From an uncultured Solirubrobacterales bacterium (lineage in GTDB: Bacteria > Actinomycetota > Thermoleophilia > Solirubrobacterales > Solirubrobacteraceae), in the NCBI GenBank assembly GCA_903830015.1, contig CAIKSH010000366.1, positions 1-12,598 on the forward strand: a stretch of DNA of 12,598 nt, written 5' to 3'. Numbering within the stretch: the stretch's first letter is position 1; each line of letters begins with the position of its first letter. The notes beneath the pieces were generated by a model. It saw only the letters and a list, made by a program, of their open reading frames with translations. It was not told the DNA's origin and did not search any database. Shown one piece after another: positions 1 through 5,512 of the stretch. The translations under genes were made by a program, and so were the position numbers.

Positions 1-140
1 CCCGAGGCCGAGGCGGCGCTGACCCCGAGCCTCGAGGCCAGGTCGCTGGTCGTGACCGCGCCGCCGCCGCTGCGCTCGAGCGAGTAGATCGCCTTGGCGT
101 AGTCCTCGACGGCGGGGCTGGGCCTGGAGGTGACCGGCAC
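1..140 (-). CDS. DtxR/MntR-family metal-dependent transcriptional regulator, N-terminal part
   Basis: Only the first 46 codons lie in the window; the gene runs off the left edge. The reverse strand from GTG at 140 reads a short Pro/Ser leader, then VEDYAKAIYSLE and TSDLASRLGVSAASAS. This is the winged helix-turn-helix start of DtxR/MntR/IdeR regulators, in which the helix ending in Val-Ser-x-x-S contacts DNA. Family members are dimeric repressors that bind Fe(II) or Mn(II) and control metal uptake and storage; the metal-binding and dimerisation parts are outside the window, so the metal cannot be named. GTG 140 is the only in-frame start before the stop in the upstream sequence. It has no Shine-Dalgarno but a CATAAT hexamer exactly 6 bases upstream. 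The gene is divergent from the ygfZ-like gene. The family call is firm; the role in iron or manganese control is inferred. Confidence 0.82.
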   Translation of the reverse strand, partial: MPVTSRPSPAVEDYAKAIYSLERSGGGAVTTSDLASRLGVSAASAS

Positions 141-174
141 GTGATGATTATGGCATGCCTAAAACCTGGATCAA
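141..174 (-). promoter_or_regulatory. Putative leaderless promoter of the DtxR-family gene
   Basis: On the minus strand a CATAAT hexamer (plus-strand 147-152) is followed by exactly 6 bases and then the GTG start, so the expected transcription start coincides with the start codon. A TTGATC (plus-strand 169-174) lies 16 bp further upstream as a 4/6 match to the -35 consensus. The first codons of the alternative ATG 155 reading of ygfZ would lie inside this promoter. The assignment rests on sequence pattern only. Confidence 0.55.
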
Positions 175-207
175 GCGATGTGAACAATTACTCGCCCGGG
201 GGCCACG

Positions 208-220
208 TATCCTGCGGCAG
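208..220 (+). promoter_or_regulatory. Putative -10 element of the ygfZ-like gene
   Basis: TATCCT at 208-213 is followed by 7 bases and the GTG at 221. There is no convincing -35 and no Shine-Dalgarno. This is the leaderless layout seen at several other starts in the window and supports GTG 221 over ATG 155. Evidence for this one site alone is weak. Confidence 0.4.
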
Positions 221-1171
221 GTGTCCCCCGAAGGCCCACAAGCCGGCGAAATCACCGCCCTGCGCGAAGGGGCGGCGCTCGTCGACCGCTCCTACATGGG
301 GCGCCTGGCCATCTCCGGCCCCCAGGCCCGCGAGGCGCTCGGGGCGCTGGCCACCAACGACGTCGAGGGCCTCGAGCCGGGCACCGGCTGCTTTGCCGCC
401 TGCTGCACCGCCAAGGGACGGATGCTCGGGGAGATACGCGTCCTGTACACCGGGGAGGAGCTGGGCCTCGACATGGAGCGCGTCTCCCTCCAGCCGGTGT
501 TCGACCTGATCCGCCACGGGCTGGTCGGCTATGACGCCGAGCTCCACAAGCGAACCCTCCAGACCGCCCAGCTCTCGCTCCTGGGCCCCCAGGCCCGGGA
601 GATCGCCGGGGCCGGGAACCTCGGGAACGCCGAATGCGACAACACCGGCGCCGAGGTCGAGGGCGTCGCGGTGCTCCTGGCGGCCACCAACCTGGGCGTC
701 GACCTCTTCTGCGAGGAGGCCGGCGCCGACCGGCTGCGCGAGGCGCTGGTCGCCCGCGGGGCGGTCCCCGCCGGGATTGAGCTCGCCGAGCTGGCCCGCG
801 TGGAGAGCGGCCGCCCGCGCTACGGGGTCGACCTCGACGAGACGGTCATCCCCCAGGAGGCCGGGCTCAACGAGCGCCTCGTGAGCTTCGAGAAGGGCTG
901 CTACGTCGGCCAGGAGACGATCGCCCGCCTGCACTACCGCGGGCGCCCCAACCGCCGGCTCTGCCTCCTGGCCCTTCCCGAGGGGACCCGTACCGGCGAG
1001 CCCCTCAGCCTCGAAGGGCGAGCGGTGGGCGAGCTGACCAGCGTCGCCGACTCTCCCGGCCGGGGAACGCTCGGCCTCGCGCTCGTCCGGCGGGAGGCCC
1101 CGGACGGCGCCCGCGTCGACGTCGGCGACCAGGGCTCCGAAGCCGAGATTCTGGGCCCTGCCGGCAGCTGA
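221..1171 (+). CDS. ygfZ: YgfZ/GcvT-family folate-binding Fe-S cluster maintenance protein
   Basis: The 316-residue product belongs to the YgfZ/IBA57 branch of the GcvT (aminomethyltransferase) fold. The decisive motif is KGCYVGQE at residues 225-232; its Cys (227) is the conserved cysteine of the family signature K-G-C-x-x-G-Q-E. Other family-typical segments are LREGAALVDRSYMGRLAISG near the N-terminus and TAKGRMLGEIRVL around residues 63-75, and the C-terminal beta-barrel domain follows residue 245. Family members use tetrahydrofolate and help maintain certain [4Fe-4S] enzymes in the cytoplasm; they are not glycine-cleavage enzymes. An ATG at 155 would add 22 residues (MPKTWIKRC...) with no resemblance to the family and would overlap the divergent regulator's promoter, so GTG 221 is preferred. 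A metal-responsive regulator beside an Fe-S maintenance gene is suggestive, but co-regulation is not shown. Confidence 0.88.
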   Translation: MSPEGPQAGEITALREGAALVDRSYMGRLAISGPQAREALGALATNDVEGLEPGTGCFAACCTAKGRMLGEIRVLYTGEELGLDMERVSLQPVFDLIRHGLVGYDAELHKRTLQTAQLSLLGPQAREIAGAGNLGNAECDNTGAEVEGVAVLLAATNLGVDLFCEEAGADRLREALVARGAVPAGIELAELARVESGRPRYGVDLDETVIPQEAGLNERLVSFEKGCYVGQETIARLHYRGRPNRRLCLLALPEGTRTGEPLSLEGRAVGELTSVADSPGRGTLGLALVRREAPDGARVDVGDQGSEAEILGPAGS

Positions 1172-1206
1172 CGCCTACCCGCTCACGGTTCGGCCGCCGT
1201 CGCCAG

Positions 1207-1239
1207 TACATTCTTGCCCAACCGAGGAGGGGAGCCTTC
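1207..1239 (+). promoter_or_regulatory. Putative -10 and strong ribosome binding site of the small acidic gene
   Basis: TACATT at 1207-1212 is a possible -10. A clear purine-rich Shine-Dalgarno, GAGGAGGGGA at about 1225-1234, ends 5-6 bases before GTG 1240. This is one of only two convincing Shine-Dalgarno sequences I see in the window, so the gene differs from its leaderless-looking neighbours. No recognisable -35 is present. Confidence 0.5.
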
Positions 1240-1440
1240 GTGTCCAGCACAGCGATCGAAAAGCAGCCCGACACCGACCCGCGCGAACTCGCGGCGTGGG
1301 AGCGCTACCGCAGCGACCTCGACGGCCTCGACGGCGGCGAGTACGAAGAGGCCGAGCAGCACGCATGGGATCGCCTCCAGGCCGACCTCCTGGCCATCTC
1401 CCGCGAGGCCGAGCCCGAGCACTCCAGCATCGGCCTCTGA
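1240..1440 (+). CDS. Small acidic hypothetical protein (66 aa)
   Basis: I do not recognise this protein. It starts at GTG 1240 behind a strong Shine-Dalgarno and encodes a soluble, hydrophilic 66-residue chain rich in Glu and Asp (EEAEQHAWDRLQADLLAI in the middle), predicted mostly helical, with no signal peptide, membrane segment or Cys. The ribosome binding site, G/C-biased third positions and fit between ygfZ and the lipoprotein gene support real coding. A longer open frame from 1214 overlaps it in another phase, but only the 3' part of that frame (from 1502) looks like protein. A role as a small helical regulatory or binding protein is possible, but nothing in the sequence says which. Confidence 0.7.
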   Translation: MSSTAIEKQPDTDPRELAAWERYRSDLDGLDGGEYEEAEQHAWDRLQADLLAISREAEPEHSSIGL

Positions 1441-1501
1441 TTCTGAGGTAGGTTCGATCCGCCGTCACCGACCCTCCGGGACAGGTGGCCGGCCAAAGCA
1501 C

Positions 1502-1945
1502 GTGGCGAACCGAAGAGCAACTTCCCTCCTGGCTCTCGCCGCCCTGGCGGCGGTGGCTTCCGGCTGCGGCTCCAGCAGCCAGCAGCGCACCTCGGAGCTG
1601 CGACCGCCCGCACCCGCGCTGGTCAGTGCCGCGCTCACCGAGGACGGAATCCTGCTCTCGCCCACGCGAATCGGTGGCGGCCCCGTCACCCTCGCCGTGA
1701 CCAACGAGAGCGGCACCCGGCATCGCGTCACCTTCTCCTCCGCGTCAGAGCCCGGTTCGGGCACGGCCGACTCGGTCGGCGACCAGAGCGCCTCGCTGCC
1801 TCCCGGGATCAACGCCCTGCTGCGCGCCAACCTGGAGCCGGGCTCGGCCTGGTCGGTCTCGGTGGAAGACGGCTCGCTCGAGCCACAAACCCTCTACGTC
1901 GGGCCGGAGCGGCCCAGCTCCCAGAACGACCTGATGCTGCCCTAG
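1502..1945 (+). CDS. Small secreted lipoprotein, function unknown
   Basis: From GTG 1502 the 147-residue product begins with a textbook lipoprotein signal peptide: basic start (ANRRATS), hydrophobic LLALAALAAV, then lipobox A-S-G-C with the lipidated Cys at residue 22, followed by a Gly/Ser linker. The mature part is about 125 residues, rich in Ser, Thr and beta-prone stretches (GPVTLAVTNESGTRHRVTF), suggesting an immunoglobulin-like or cupredoxin-like beta sandwich; I see no metal-ligand set to support a cupredoxin. It should sit on the outer face of the membrane. The frame is open upstream to 1214, but that stretch overlaps the small acidic gene and has an unnatural composition. No good Shine-Dalgarno precedes GTG 1502; TAGGTT at 1449-1454 could be a -10. 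It converges with the TMEM175-like gene, sharing CTAG. Confidence 0.78.
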   Translation: MANRRATSLLALAALAAVASGCGSSSQQRTSELRPPAPALVSAALTEDGILLSPTRIGGGPVTLAVTNESGTRHRVTFSSASEPGSGTADSVGDQSASLPPGINALLRANLEPGSAWSVSVEDGSLEPQTLYVGPERPSSQNDLMLP

Positions 1946-2610
1946 GTACCCCTGGCCCGCTCGGCGAACCGCCCGGTGACTACGTTGACCGGGGCGATCG
2001 CCACCCAGCAGAGGTATCCCGCCAGGACCCCGCCGACCATCACCACCGGGATCGAGACCAGGAAAACGACTGCCGGGGAGAGCGAGTCGACCAGGCGCGC
2101 TCTTCGCTCGCCCGGCCCCTCCTTCTTGCTGGTCAGCCCGCGCGTTACCGCGTAATCGCCCTCCACCGCGTTGACGACGACCAGAAGCGCGATGACGATC
2201 GCGTAGAAGGCGAACGAGGTGCTGTTCGAGAACCGGCCCAGGAGCTCGGTCGGGTAGGGAACCAGGGCGATCAGGGCCAGGAAGACGAAGTTGATGACAA
2301 TGAAGGGCCCGTTGACCCGGACGAGCAGCCGGGTGAGCGCGTTGTGGCGAACCCAGAATCCGGCGATCACGGCGAAGCTGATCAGCCAGGAGATCAGCTC
2401 CCCCGAGCGGTCCGACAGGGCCTGGGCCAGCTCCTCGGAAGACCCGGCATCGCCGATTGCCGGGACGGTGATGCTCAGCACCAGCAGCGTGAGGGCGAAG
2501 GCGAAAATGCCATCGCTGAGGGCCAGGGTGCGGTCGAGGTCGAAGCGACGCCTCCCCGCGGTGGCGGCGCCACCCTCCGGCTGCGTACCACTGGCCAGGT
2601 CGTCGTCCAC
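1942..2610 (-). CDS. TMEM175-like (DUF1211) integral membrane protein, putative cation channel
   Basis: The 222-residue product has a charged N-terminus, then R27-x3-LSDGIFAFALTLLVLSITVP, matching the R-x3-FSDG signature that opens TM1 of bacterial TMEM175 proteins; here Leu replaces the usual Phe. Further hydrophobic segments lie at about 71-87 (ending FWVRHN, also family-typical), 101-119, 131-149 and 177-211, giving five or six helices. Characterised bacterial relatives are tetrameric potassium-permeable channels lacking the GYG filter; whether this one conducts K+ is inference. The minus-strand frame is open far upstream, antisense to ccr, but similarity begins only after GTG 2610. That start has no Shine-Dalgarno and a GATAAT 6 bases upstream. 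The gene is divergent from ccr and shares its stop CTAG with the convergent lipoprotein gene. Confidence 0.85.
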   Translation of the reverse strand: MDDDLASGTQPEGGAATAGRRRFDLDRTLALSDGIFAFALTLLVLSITVPAIGDAGSSEELAQALSDRSGELISWLISFAVIAGFWVRHNALTRLLVRVNGPFIVINFVFLALIALVPYPTELLGRFSNSTSFAFYAIVIALLVVVNAVEGDYAVTRGLTSKKEGPGERRARLVDSLSPAVVFLVSIPVVMVGGVLAGYLCWVAIAPVNVVTGRFAERARGT

Positions 2611-2622
2611 GGGCCGATTATC
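2611..2622 (-). promoter_or_regulatory. Putative leaderless promoter of the TMEM175-like gene
   Basis: On the minus strand GATAAT (plus-strand 2617-2622) is a 5/6 match to TATAAT. It is followed by CGGCCC and the GTG start, placing the expected +1 on the start codon. The same CGGCCC spacer follows the ecm -10 at 5501. No good -35 is present. Confidence 0.55.
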
Positions 2623-2665
2623 CGGCCGGCGCCGGACCGCATCGCAGCCTGCGGGTAGCGGGGCG

Positions 2666-2679
2666 TAATATGCCCGCCC
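2666..2679 (+). promoter_or_regulatory. Putative -10 element of ccr
   Basis: TAATAT at 2666-2671 is the only A/T-rich hexamer upstream of ccr. It lies 8 bases before ATG 2680, with no Shine-Dalgarno between. It would give a leaderless or 1-2 base leader mRNA. It is one half of a 69-bp divergent control region shared with the TMEM175-like gene. No -35 is evident. Confidence 0.45.
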
Positions 2680-3945
2680 ATGAGCGTGGACATCAGCCAG
2701 ATCAGCGAAGTACGGACCGAGCCGGGTGAGCTGCCGGAGACGATGGCCGCCTGGGTCATCCGCCAGGAGCGGGAGGGCGAGCCGGTCGACGCCTTCCAGC
2801 TCGAGGAGATCGAGATTCCCGAGCCCGAAGCCTTCGAGGTGATCGTTCGCGTGATGGCCGCCGGCGTGAACTTCAACAACGTCTGGGCGGCGCTGGGCGA
2901 GCCGGTCTCGGTCTTCGGCTACGGCGACCACCCCGAGTACGGCCATCACATCGGGGGGTCGGACGCCTCGGGAGTCGTCTGGAAGGTCGGCCCCGGCGTC
3001 ACGCGCTGGAAGCCGGGCGACGAGGTGGTCATCCACTGCAACCAGACCTCGTACGAGGACCCGGAGGTCCACGGGCTGGACCCGATGGCCGCTCCCTCGC
3101 AGCGGATCTGGGGCTACGAGACCACCTGGGGCTCCTTCGCCGAGTTCACCAAGGTCCAGGCCCAGCAGCTGCTGCCCAAGCCGAAGGCGCTCTCCTGGGA
3201 GGAGGCCGCCTCCTACGGGCTCACCTACTTCACCGCCTACCGGATGCTGCTGGACCGGGCCAAGCTCCAGGCCGGCGACCGGGTCCTCATCTGGGGCGCC
3301 GCCGGCGGGCTGGGCGTCTTCGCCACGCAGCTGGTCAAGGCGGCCGGTGCCGAGAGCGTCGGAGTCGTCTCCTCTGACGAGAAGGGAGAGCTGGTCAAGT
3401 CGCTCGGGGCCACCGACTACATCGACCGCCGCGAGTTCGCCGGGATGATGAGGACCGGCGACGAGACCCCCGAGCAGGAGAAGGAGCGCTTTGCCGCCAC
3501 CCGCGCCTTCGCCAAGCGCTGCAAGGAGCTCCTCGGGGAGTCCCCCAACATCGTCTTCGAGCACGTCGGGCTCCCGACCTTCCCCACCTCGGTCTTCACC
3601 GTGAGCCCCTTCGGGAAGGTCGTGATCTGTGGGGCGACCGGCGGCTACACGCTCGACTTCGACGTGCGTTACCTGTGGATGCGCCAGAAGGAGATCATCG
3701 GCTCGCACTTCGCCAACGCCTGGGAATGCACCAAGGCCAACCAGCTGATCGACGACGGCCTGATCAAGCCGGTGATCTGGAAGACGATGCCCTTCGACGG
3801 CGTCGCCGAAGCCCACCAGCTGATGCACGAGAACAAGCACGCCGGCAAGATCTCCATACTGGTGGGAGCTGAATCCGAGAACATGGGCCGCTCCGGGGAG
3901 GCCCCCGCCGAGCCGCCCGCAATCCACGCCGAGGTAGGAGCATGA
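2680..3945 (+). CDS. ccr: Crotonyl-CoA carboxylase/reductase
   Basis: This 421-residue cytoplasmic medium-chain dehydrogenase/reductase should catalyse NADPH-dependent reductive carboxylation of crotonyl-CoA to (2S)-ethylmalonyl-CoA. Family-typical segments are AAGVNFNNVWAALGEP (61-75), YGDHPEYGHHIGGSDASG (81-98), RIWGYETTWGSFAEF (142-156), the nucleotide-binding loop WGAAGGLGVFATQLVK (205-220) and YLWMRQKEIIGSHFAN (331-346). From the family, an Asn in the NFNN segment, the residues around WGYET and His343 of GSHFAN correspond to the CO2-binding pocket that separates carboxylating from purely reducing enoyl-CoA reductases, so carboxylation is likely. Length is close to typical. The last ~25 residues (ESENMGRSGEAPAEPP...) are a low-complexity tail. 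ATG 2680 has no Shine-Dalgarno. The stop overlaps the next gene (ATGA). Together with ecm at 5513 it indicates the ethylmalonyl-CoA pathway. Confidence 0.95.
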   Translation: MSVDISQISEVRTEPGELPETMAAWVIRQEREGEPVDAFQLEEIEIPEPEAFEVIVRVMAAGVNFNNVWAALGEPVSVFGYGDHPEYGHHIGGSDASGVVWKVGPGVTRWKPGDEVVIHCNQTSYEDPEVHGLDPMAAPSQRIWGYETTWGSFAEFTKVQAQQLLPKPKALSWEEAASYGLTYFTAYRMLLDRAKLQAGDRVLIWGAAGGLGVFATQLVKAAGAESVGVVSSDEKGELVKSLGATDYIDRREFAGMMRTGDETPEQEKERFAATRAFAKRCKELLGESPNIVFEHVGLPTFPTSVFTVSPFGKVVICGATGGYTLDFDVRYLWMRQKEIIGSHFANAWECTKANQLIDDGLIKPVIWKTMPFDGVAEAHQLMHENKHAGKISILVGAESENMGRSGEAPAEPPAIHAEVGA

Positions 3946-4331
3946 GATCGGTAGTCCACGTCCCCTGGTACGCAACGGGTTTCAGGGCCGACAAGCTGGA
4001 GGGTGCCCTCCACGACGTGACCGGCAGCTCGCTGCGTTACGGGGCCACCTCCTGGGCCGTTCACCGCAACCGTGACGACCGGTACAAGTTCCTGCAGATC
4101 GTCGAGTTCGAGAAGAAGCTCGACTTCGAGGCCTGGTGGGAGGGCCCGGAGATGAGCGAGTTCCGGGCCATCGCCTCGAGCTGGTTTGCCGTGCCGGTCA
4201 TCTACTCGTGGTGCGACCTGGTCGGCGAGGGCCGCATCGTAGTCGACAACGGTGACGAGGGCGACGGAGATCCCGCGCCCGAGCCGCAGGACGCCCCGGA
4301 GCCCGAGGGCGAGCCCGCTCCCCAGGCCTGA
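3942..4331 (+). CDS. Conserved-looking protein coupled to ccr, possible dimeric alpha/beta-barrel
   Basis: The 129-residue product is not one whose function I can name. Residues 1-95 alternate short strands and helices (SVVHVPWYATGF, SWAVHRNRDDRYKFLQIVEF, WWEGPEMSEFRAIASSWF, VPVIYSWCDLV), resembling the dimeric ferredoxin-like fold of small ABM/EthD-type proteins; this is by feel, not by a diagnostic motif. Residues 103-129 are a disordered acidic and Pro-rich tail (Asp/Glu/Pro/Ala). Its ATG overlaps the ccr stop as ATGA, and GTAGGAG sits just upstream, so it should be translated with ccr. That close coupling suggests a helper role in Ccr function or the same pathway, which is inference. The 3' end stops 13 bp short of the convergent clpS stop, with no terminator-like hairpin between. 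Confidence 0.8.
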   Translation: MRSVVHVPWYATGFRADKLEGALHDVTGSSLRYGATSWAVHRNRDDRYKFLQIVEFEKKLDFEAWWEGPEMSEFRAIASSWFAVPVIYSWCDLVGEGRIVVDNGDEGDGDPAPEPQDAPEPEGEPAPQA

Positions 4332-4344
4332 GGACTGTCCGGTC

Positions 4345-4632
4345 TCAGCCCTGCTCGAGCGGGGCCATCGTCAGGCCCGCATCCCGAAGCTGCTCCCAGT
4401 AGAGCTCGGCCGCCTCCTGGTGGCCGGTCCAGACGATCGCCAGGCCGCGGTGGTGGATCTCGTCGGCCAGCGCGTAGCCGCCGTCGAGGGTTACTCCGGG
4501 AATGCAGCGGGCGAGGGTCGAAGCGACGTGGTCGAAGGTGTTGTGGTCGTCGTTGCGGACGATCACGCGCCAGCTGCCACCGAGGCCTGACCCGGGCCCT
4601 GCGGTGCGGGGCAGTTCAACCGTCTGCGACAT
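4345..4632 (-). CDS. clpS: ATP-dependent Clp protease adaptor ClpS
   Basis: The 95-residue product is a full-length ClpS. After a flexible 20-residue N-terminus it reads WRVIVRNDDHNTFDHVASTL (21-40), the conserved N-D-D start of the core, and later ADEIHHRGLAIVWTGHQEAAELY, where the His-x-x-Gly segment carries the His that helps hold the N-terminal residue of a substrate. By family knowledge it binds proteins with bulky N-terminal residues and delivers them to ClpA/ClpC-ClpP; no Clp ATPase is in the window. The usual Asn/Asp (27-28) and His (60) ligands are visible, so it is likely functional. ATG 4632 has no Shine-Dalgarno but TAGCCT 7 bases upstream. It lies 23 bp downstream of the hydrolase gene on the same strand, so a joint transcript and an own promoter are both possible. 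Confidence 0.92.
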   Translation of the reverse strand: MSQTVELPRTAGPGSGLGGSWRVIVRNDDHNTFDHVASTLARCIPGVTLDGGYALADEIHHRGLAIVWTGHQEAAELYWEQLRDAGLTMAPLEQG

Positions 4633-4645
4633 CGCCGACAGGCTA
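4633..4645 (-). promoter_or_regulatory. Putative leaderless -10 of clpS
   Basis: On the minus strand TAGCCT (plus-strand 4640-4645) is followed by 7 bases and ATG 4632. There is no Shine-Dalgarno; the reverse-strand CTCCTC further upstream is its complement, not a binding site. Evidence for this site alone is modest. Confidence 0.4.
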
Positions 4646-4655
4646 GCCGAGGAGG

Positions 4656-5489
4656 TCAGCCGGCGCGCCCCAGCCGGGCGCGCTCCAGGCCCGCGTAACA
4701 GGTGTCGGCCGGCATCACCTGCGCGTAGGCCTCGGCCGCGTGGTGGCTGGTCTCGGTTCGCAGCCAGTCGGCGATCTCGGCCTCGAACTCCTCGGCGGTC
4801 AGCTCGCGCTCCCACTGCTCGACCATGTCCAGGTTGCGGCGCAGGGAAGCGATATGCACGTCGACATCGTCGTAGCTCCCGAAGTGGGTCAGGGCCAGCG
4901 TCGATGGCTCCCAGGCCTCGACCGCGTCGAGCGAGGAGCGCCACGCATCCAGGTCGATGTCCGGCGGCGGGGTCGGCGGGAGCACCGGGCCCCCGGCGAT
5001 CCGCATCCCGGCTACGTCGCCGGTGAAGGCGGTCATCGAGGGACGGTGCAGGTAGGAGACATGGTGGCGCGCGTGGCCCGGCGTGTAGGCGACCTCCCAG
5101 TCGCCGATCTGCTCGCCCCCTTCGAGGGACCGCACCCGCGAGCCGTCAACCGGGACGATCTCGCCCCAGAGCTCGTCCATCCGGTCCCCGTAGAGCCGCG
5201 TTGCGCTGGCCACCAGCCGCTCGGGGTCGACCATGTGCGGCGCCCCGAGCTCGTGCACCCAGAGCTCGGTTTCGGGCCAGCGCTCCATCAGGAGCCCGCT
5301 CGCCGAGGCATGGTCGAGGTGGACGTGGGTGAGGAGAATGGCCCGCGGGACGAAACCGTCGAGGCCGCCGAGGAGGTTGTCCACGCTCGAAGCCGGGCCA
5401 GGGTCGATGATCACGTCGTCCTGGCGAAAGCAGCAGATCACGCCCGGATTGCCCAGGTGACAGACATCTATCCCGGACCTTCCGGACAC
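4656..5489 (-). CDS. Metallo-beta-lactamase-fold hydrolase
   Basis: This 277-residue cytoplasmic protein has the binuclear metal site of the MBL superfamily: THVHLDHA gives H55, H57, D59 and H60; PGHARHH gives H139; FTGDVAG gives the bridging D158; and THFG gives H202. The core ends near residue 210 and is followed by a helical, acidic C-terminal extension (about 211-277). The glyoxalase II-like layout suggests hydrolysis of a thioester or other ester, and the setting between ccr and ecm makes a CoA-thioester substrate an attractive guess, but the substrate cannot be read from sequence. It starts at GTG 5489 with no Shine-Dalgarno; a TAAGGT hexamer lies 7 bases upstream. Its start is only 23 bp from the divergent ecm start. 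It probably shares a transcript with clpS. Confidence 0.88.
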   Translation of the reverse strand: MSGRSGIDVCHLGNPGVICCFRQDDVIIDPGPASSVDNLLGGLDGFVPRAILLTHVHLDHASASGLLMERWPETELWVHELGAPHMVDPERLVASATRLYGDRMDELWGEIVPVDGSRVRSLEGGEQIGDWEVAYTPGHARHHVSYLHRPSMTAFTGDVAGMRIAGGPVLPPTPPPDIDLDAWRSSLDAVEAWEPSTLALTHFGSYDDVDVHIASLRRNLDMVEQWERELTAEEFEAEIADWLRTETSHHAAEAYAQVMPADTCYAGLERARLGRAG

Positions 5490-5512
5490 CGCCCAGACCT
5501 TACAATCGGCCC
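5490..5512. promoter_or_regulatory. 23-bp divergent leaderless promoter pair (hydrolase / ecm)
   Basis: The whole intergenic space between two divergent start codons is 23 bp. On the plus strand TACAAT (5501-5506, 5/6 to TATAAT) is followed by CGGCCC and ATG 5513. On the minus strand TAAGGT (plus-strand 5497-5502) is followed by 7 bases and GTG 5489. The two hexamers overlap by 2 bp, so RNA polymerase could hardly occupy both at once, and each -35 region would fall inside the opposite gene. No Shine-Dalgarno is possible in this space for ecm. The TACAAT element is the more convincing of the two. Confidence 0.55.

Noticed and set aside
155..220. ATG 155 as start of the YgfZ-like protein
   Set aside because: The added residues do not fit the family and overlap the promoter of the divergent regulator; GTG 221 fits better.
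1214..1501. N-terminal extension of the lipoprotein frame
   Set aside because: It overlaps the small acidic gene in another phase, is Ser/Pro/Arg-rich shadow, and would bury the signal peptide and lipobox.
2611..3975. N-terminal extension of the TMEM175-like frame antisense to ccr
   Set aside because: Only the part from GTG 2610 resembles the family; the upstream 450 codons are low-complexity shadow of ccr.
5471..5487. Short repeated TCC(C)GGAC units at the start of the MBL gene as an operator
   Set aside because: Two short, unequal G/C-rich copies within coding sequence (Ser-Gly-Arg-Ser-Gly codons) are expected by chance here.
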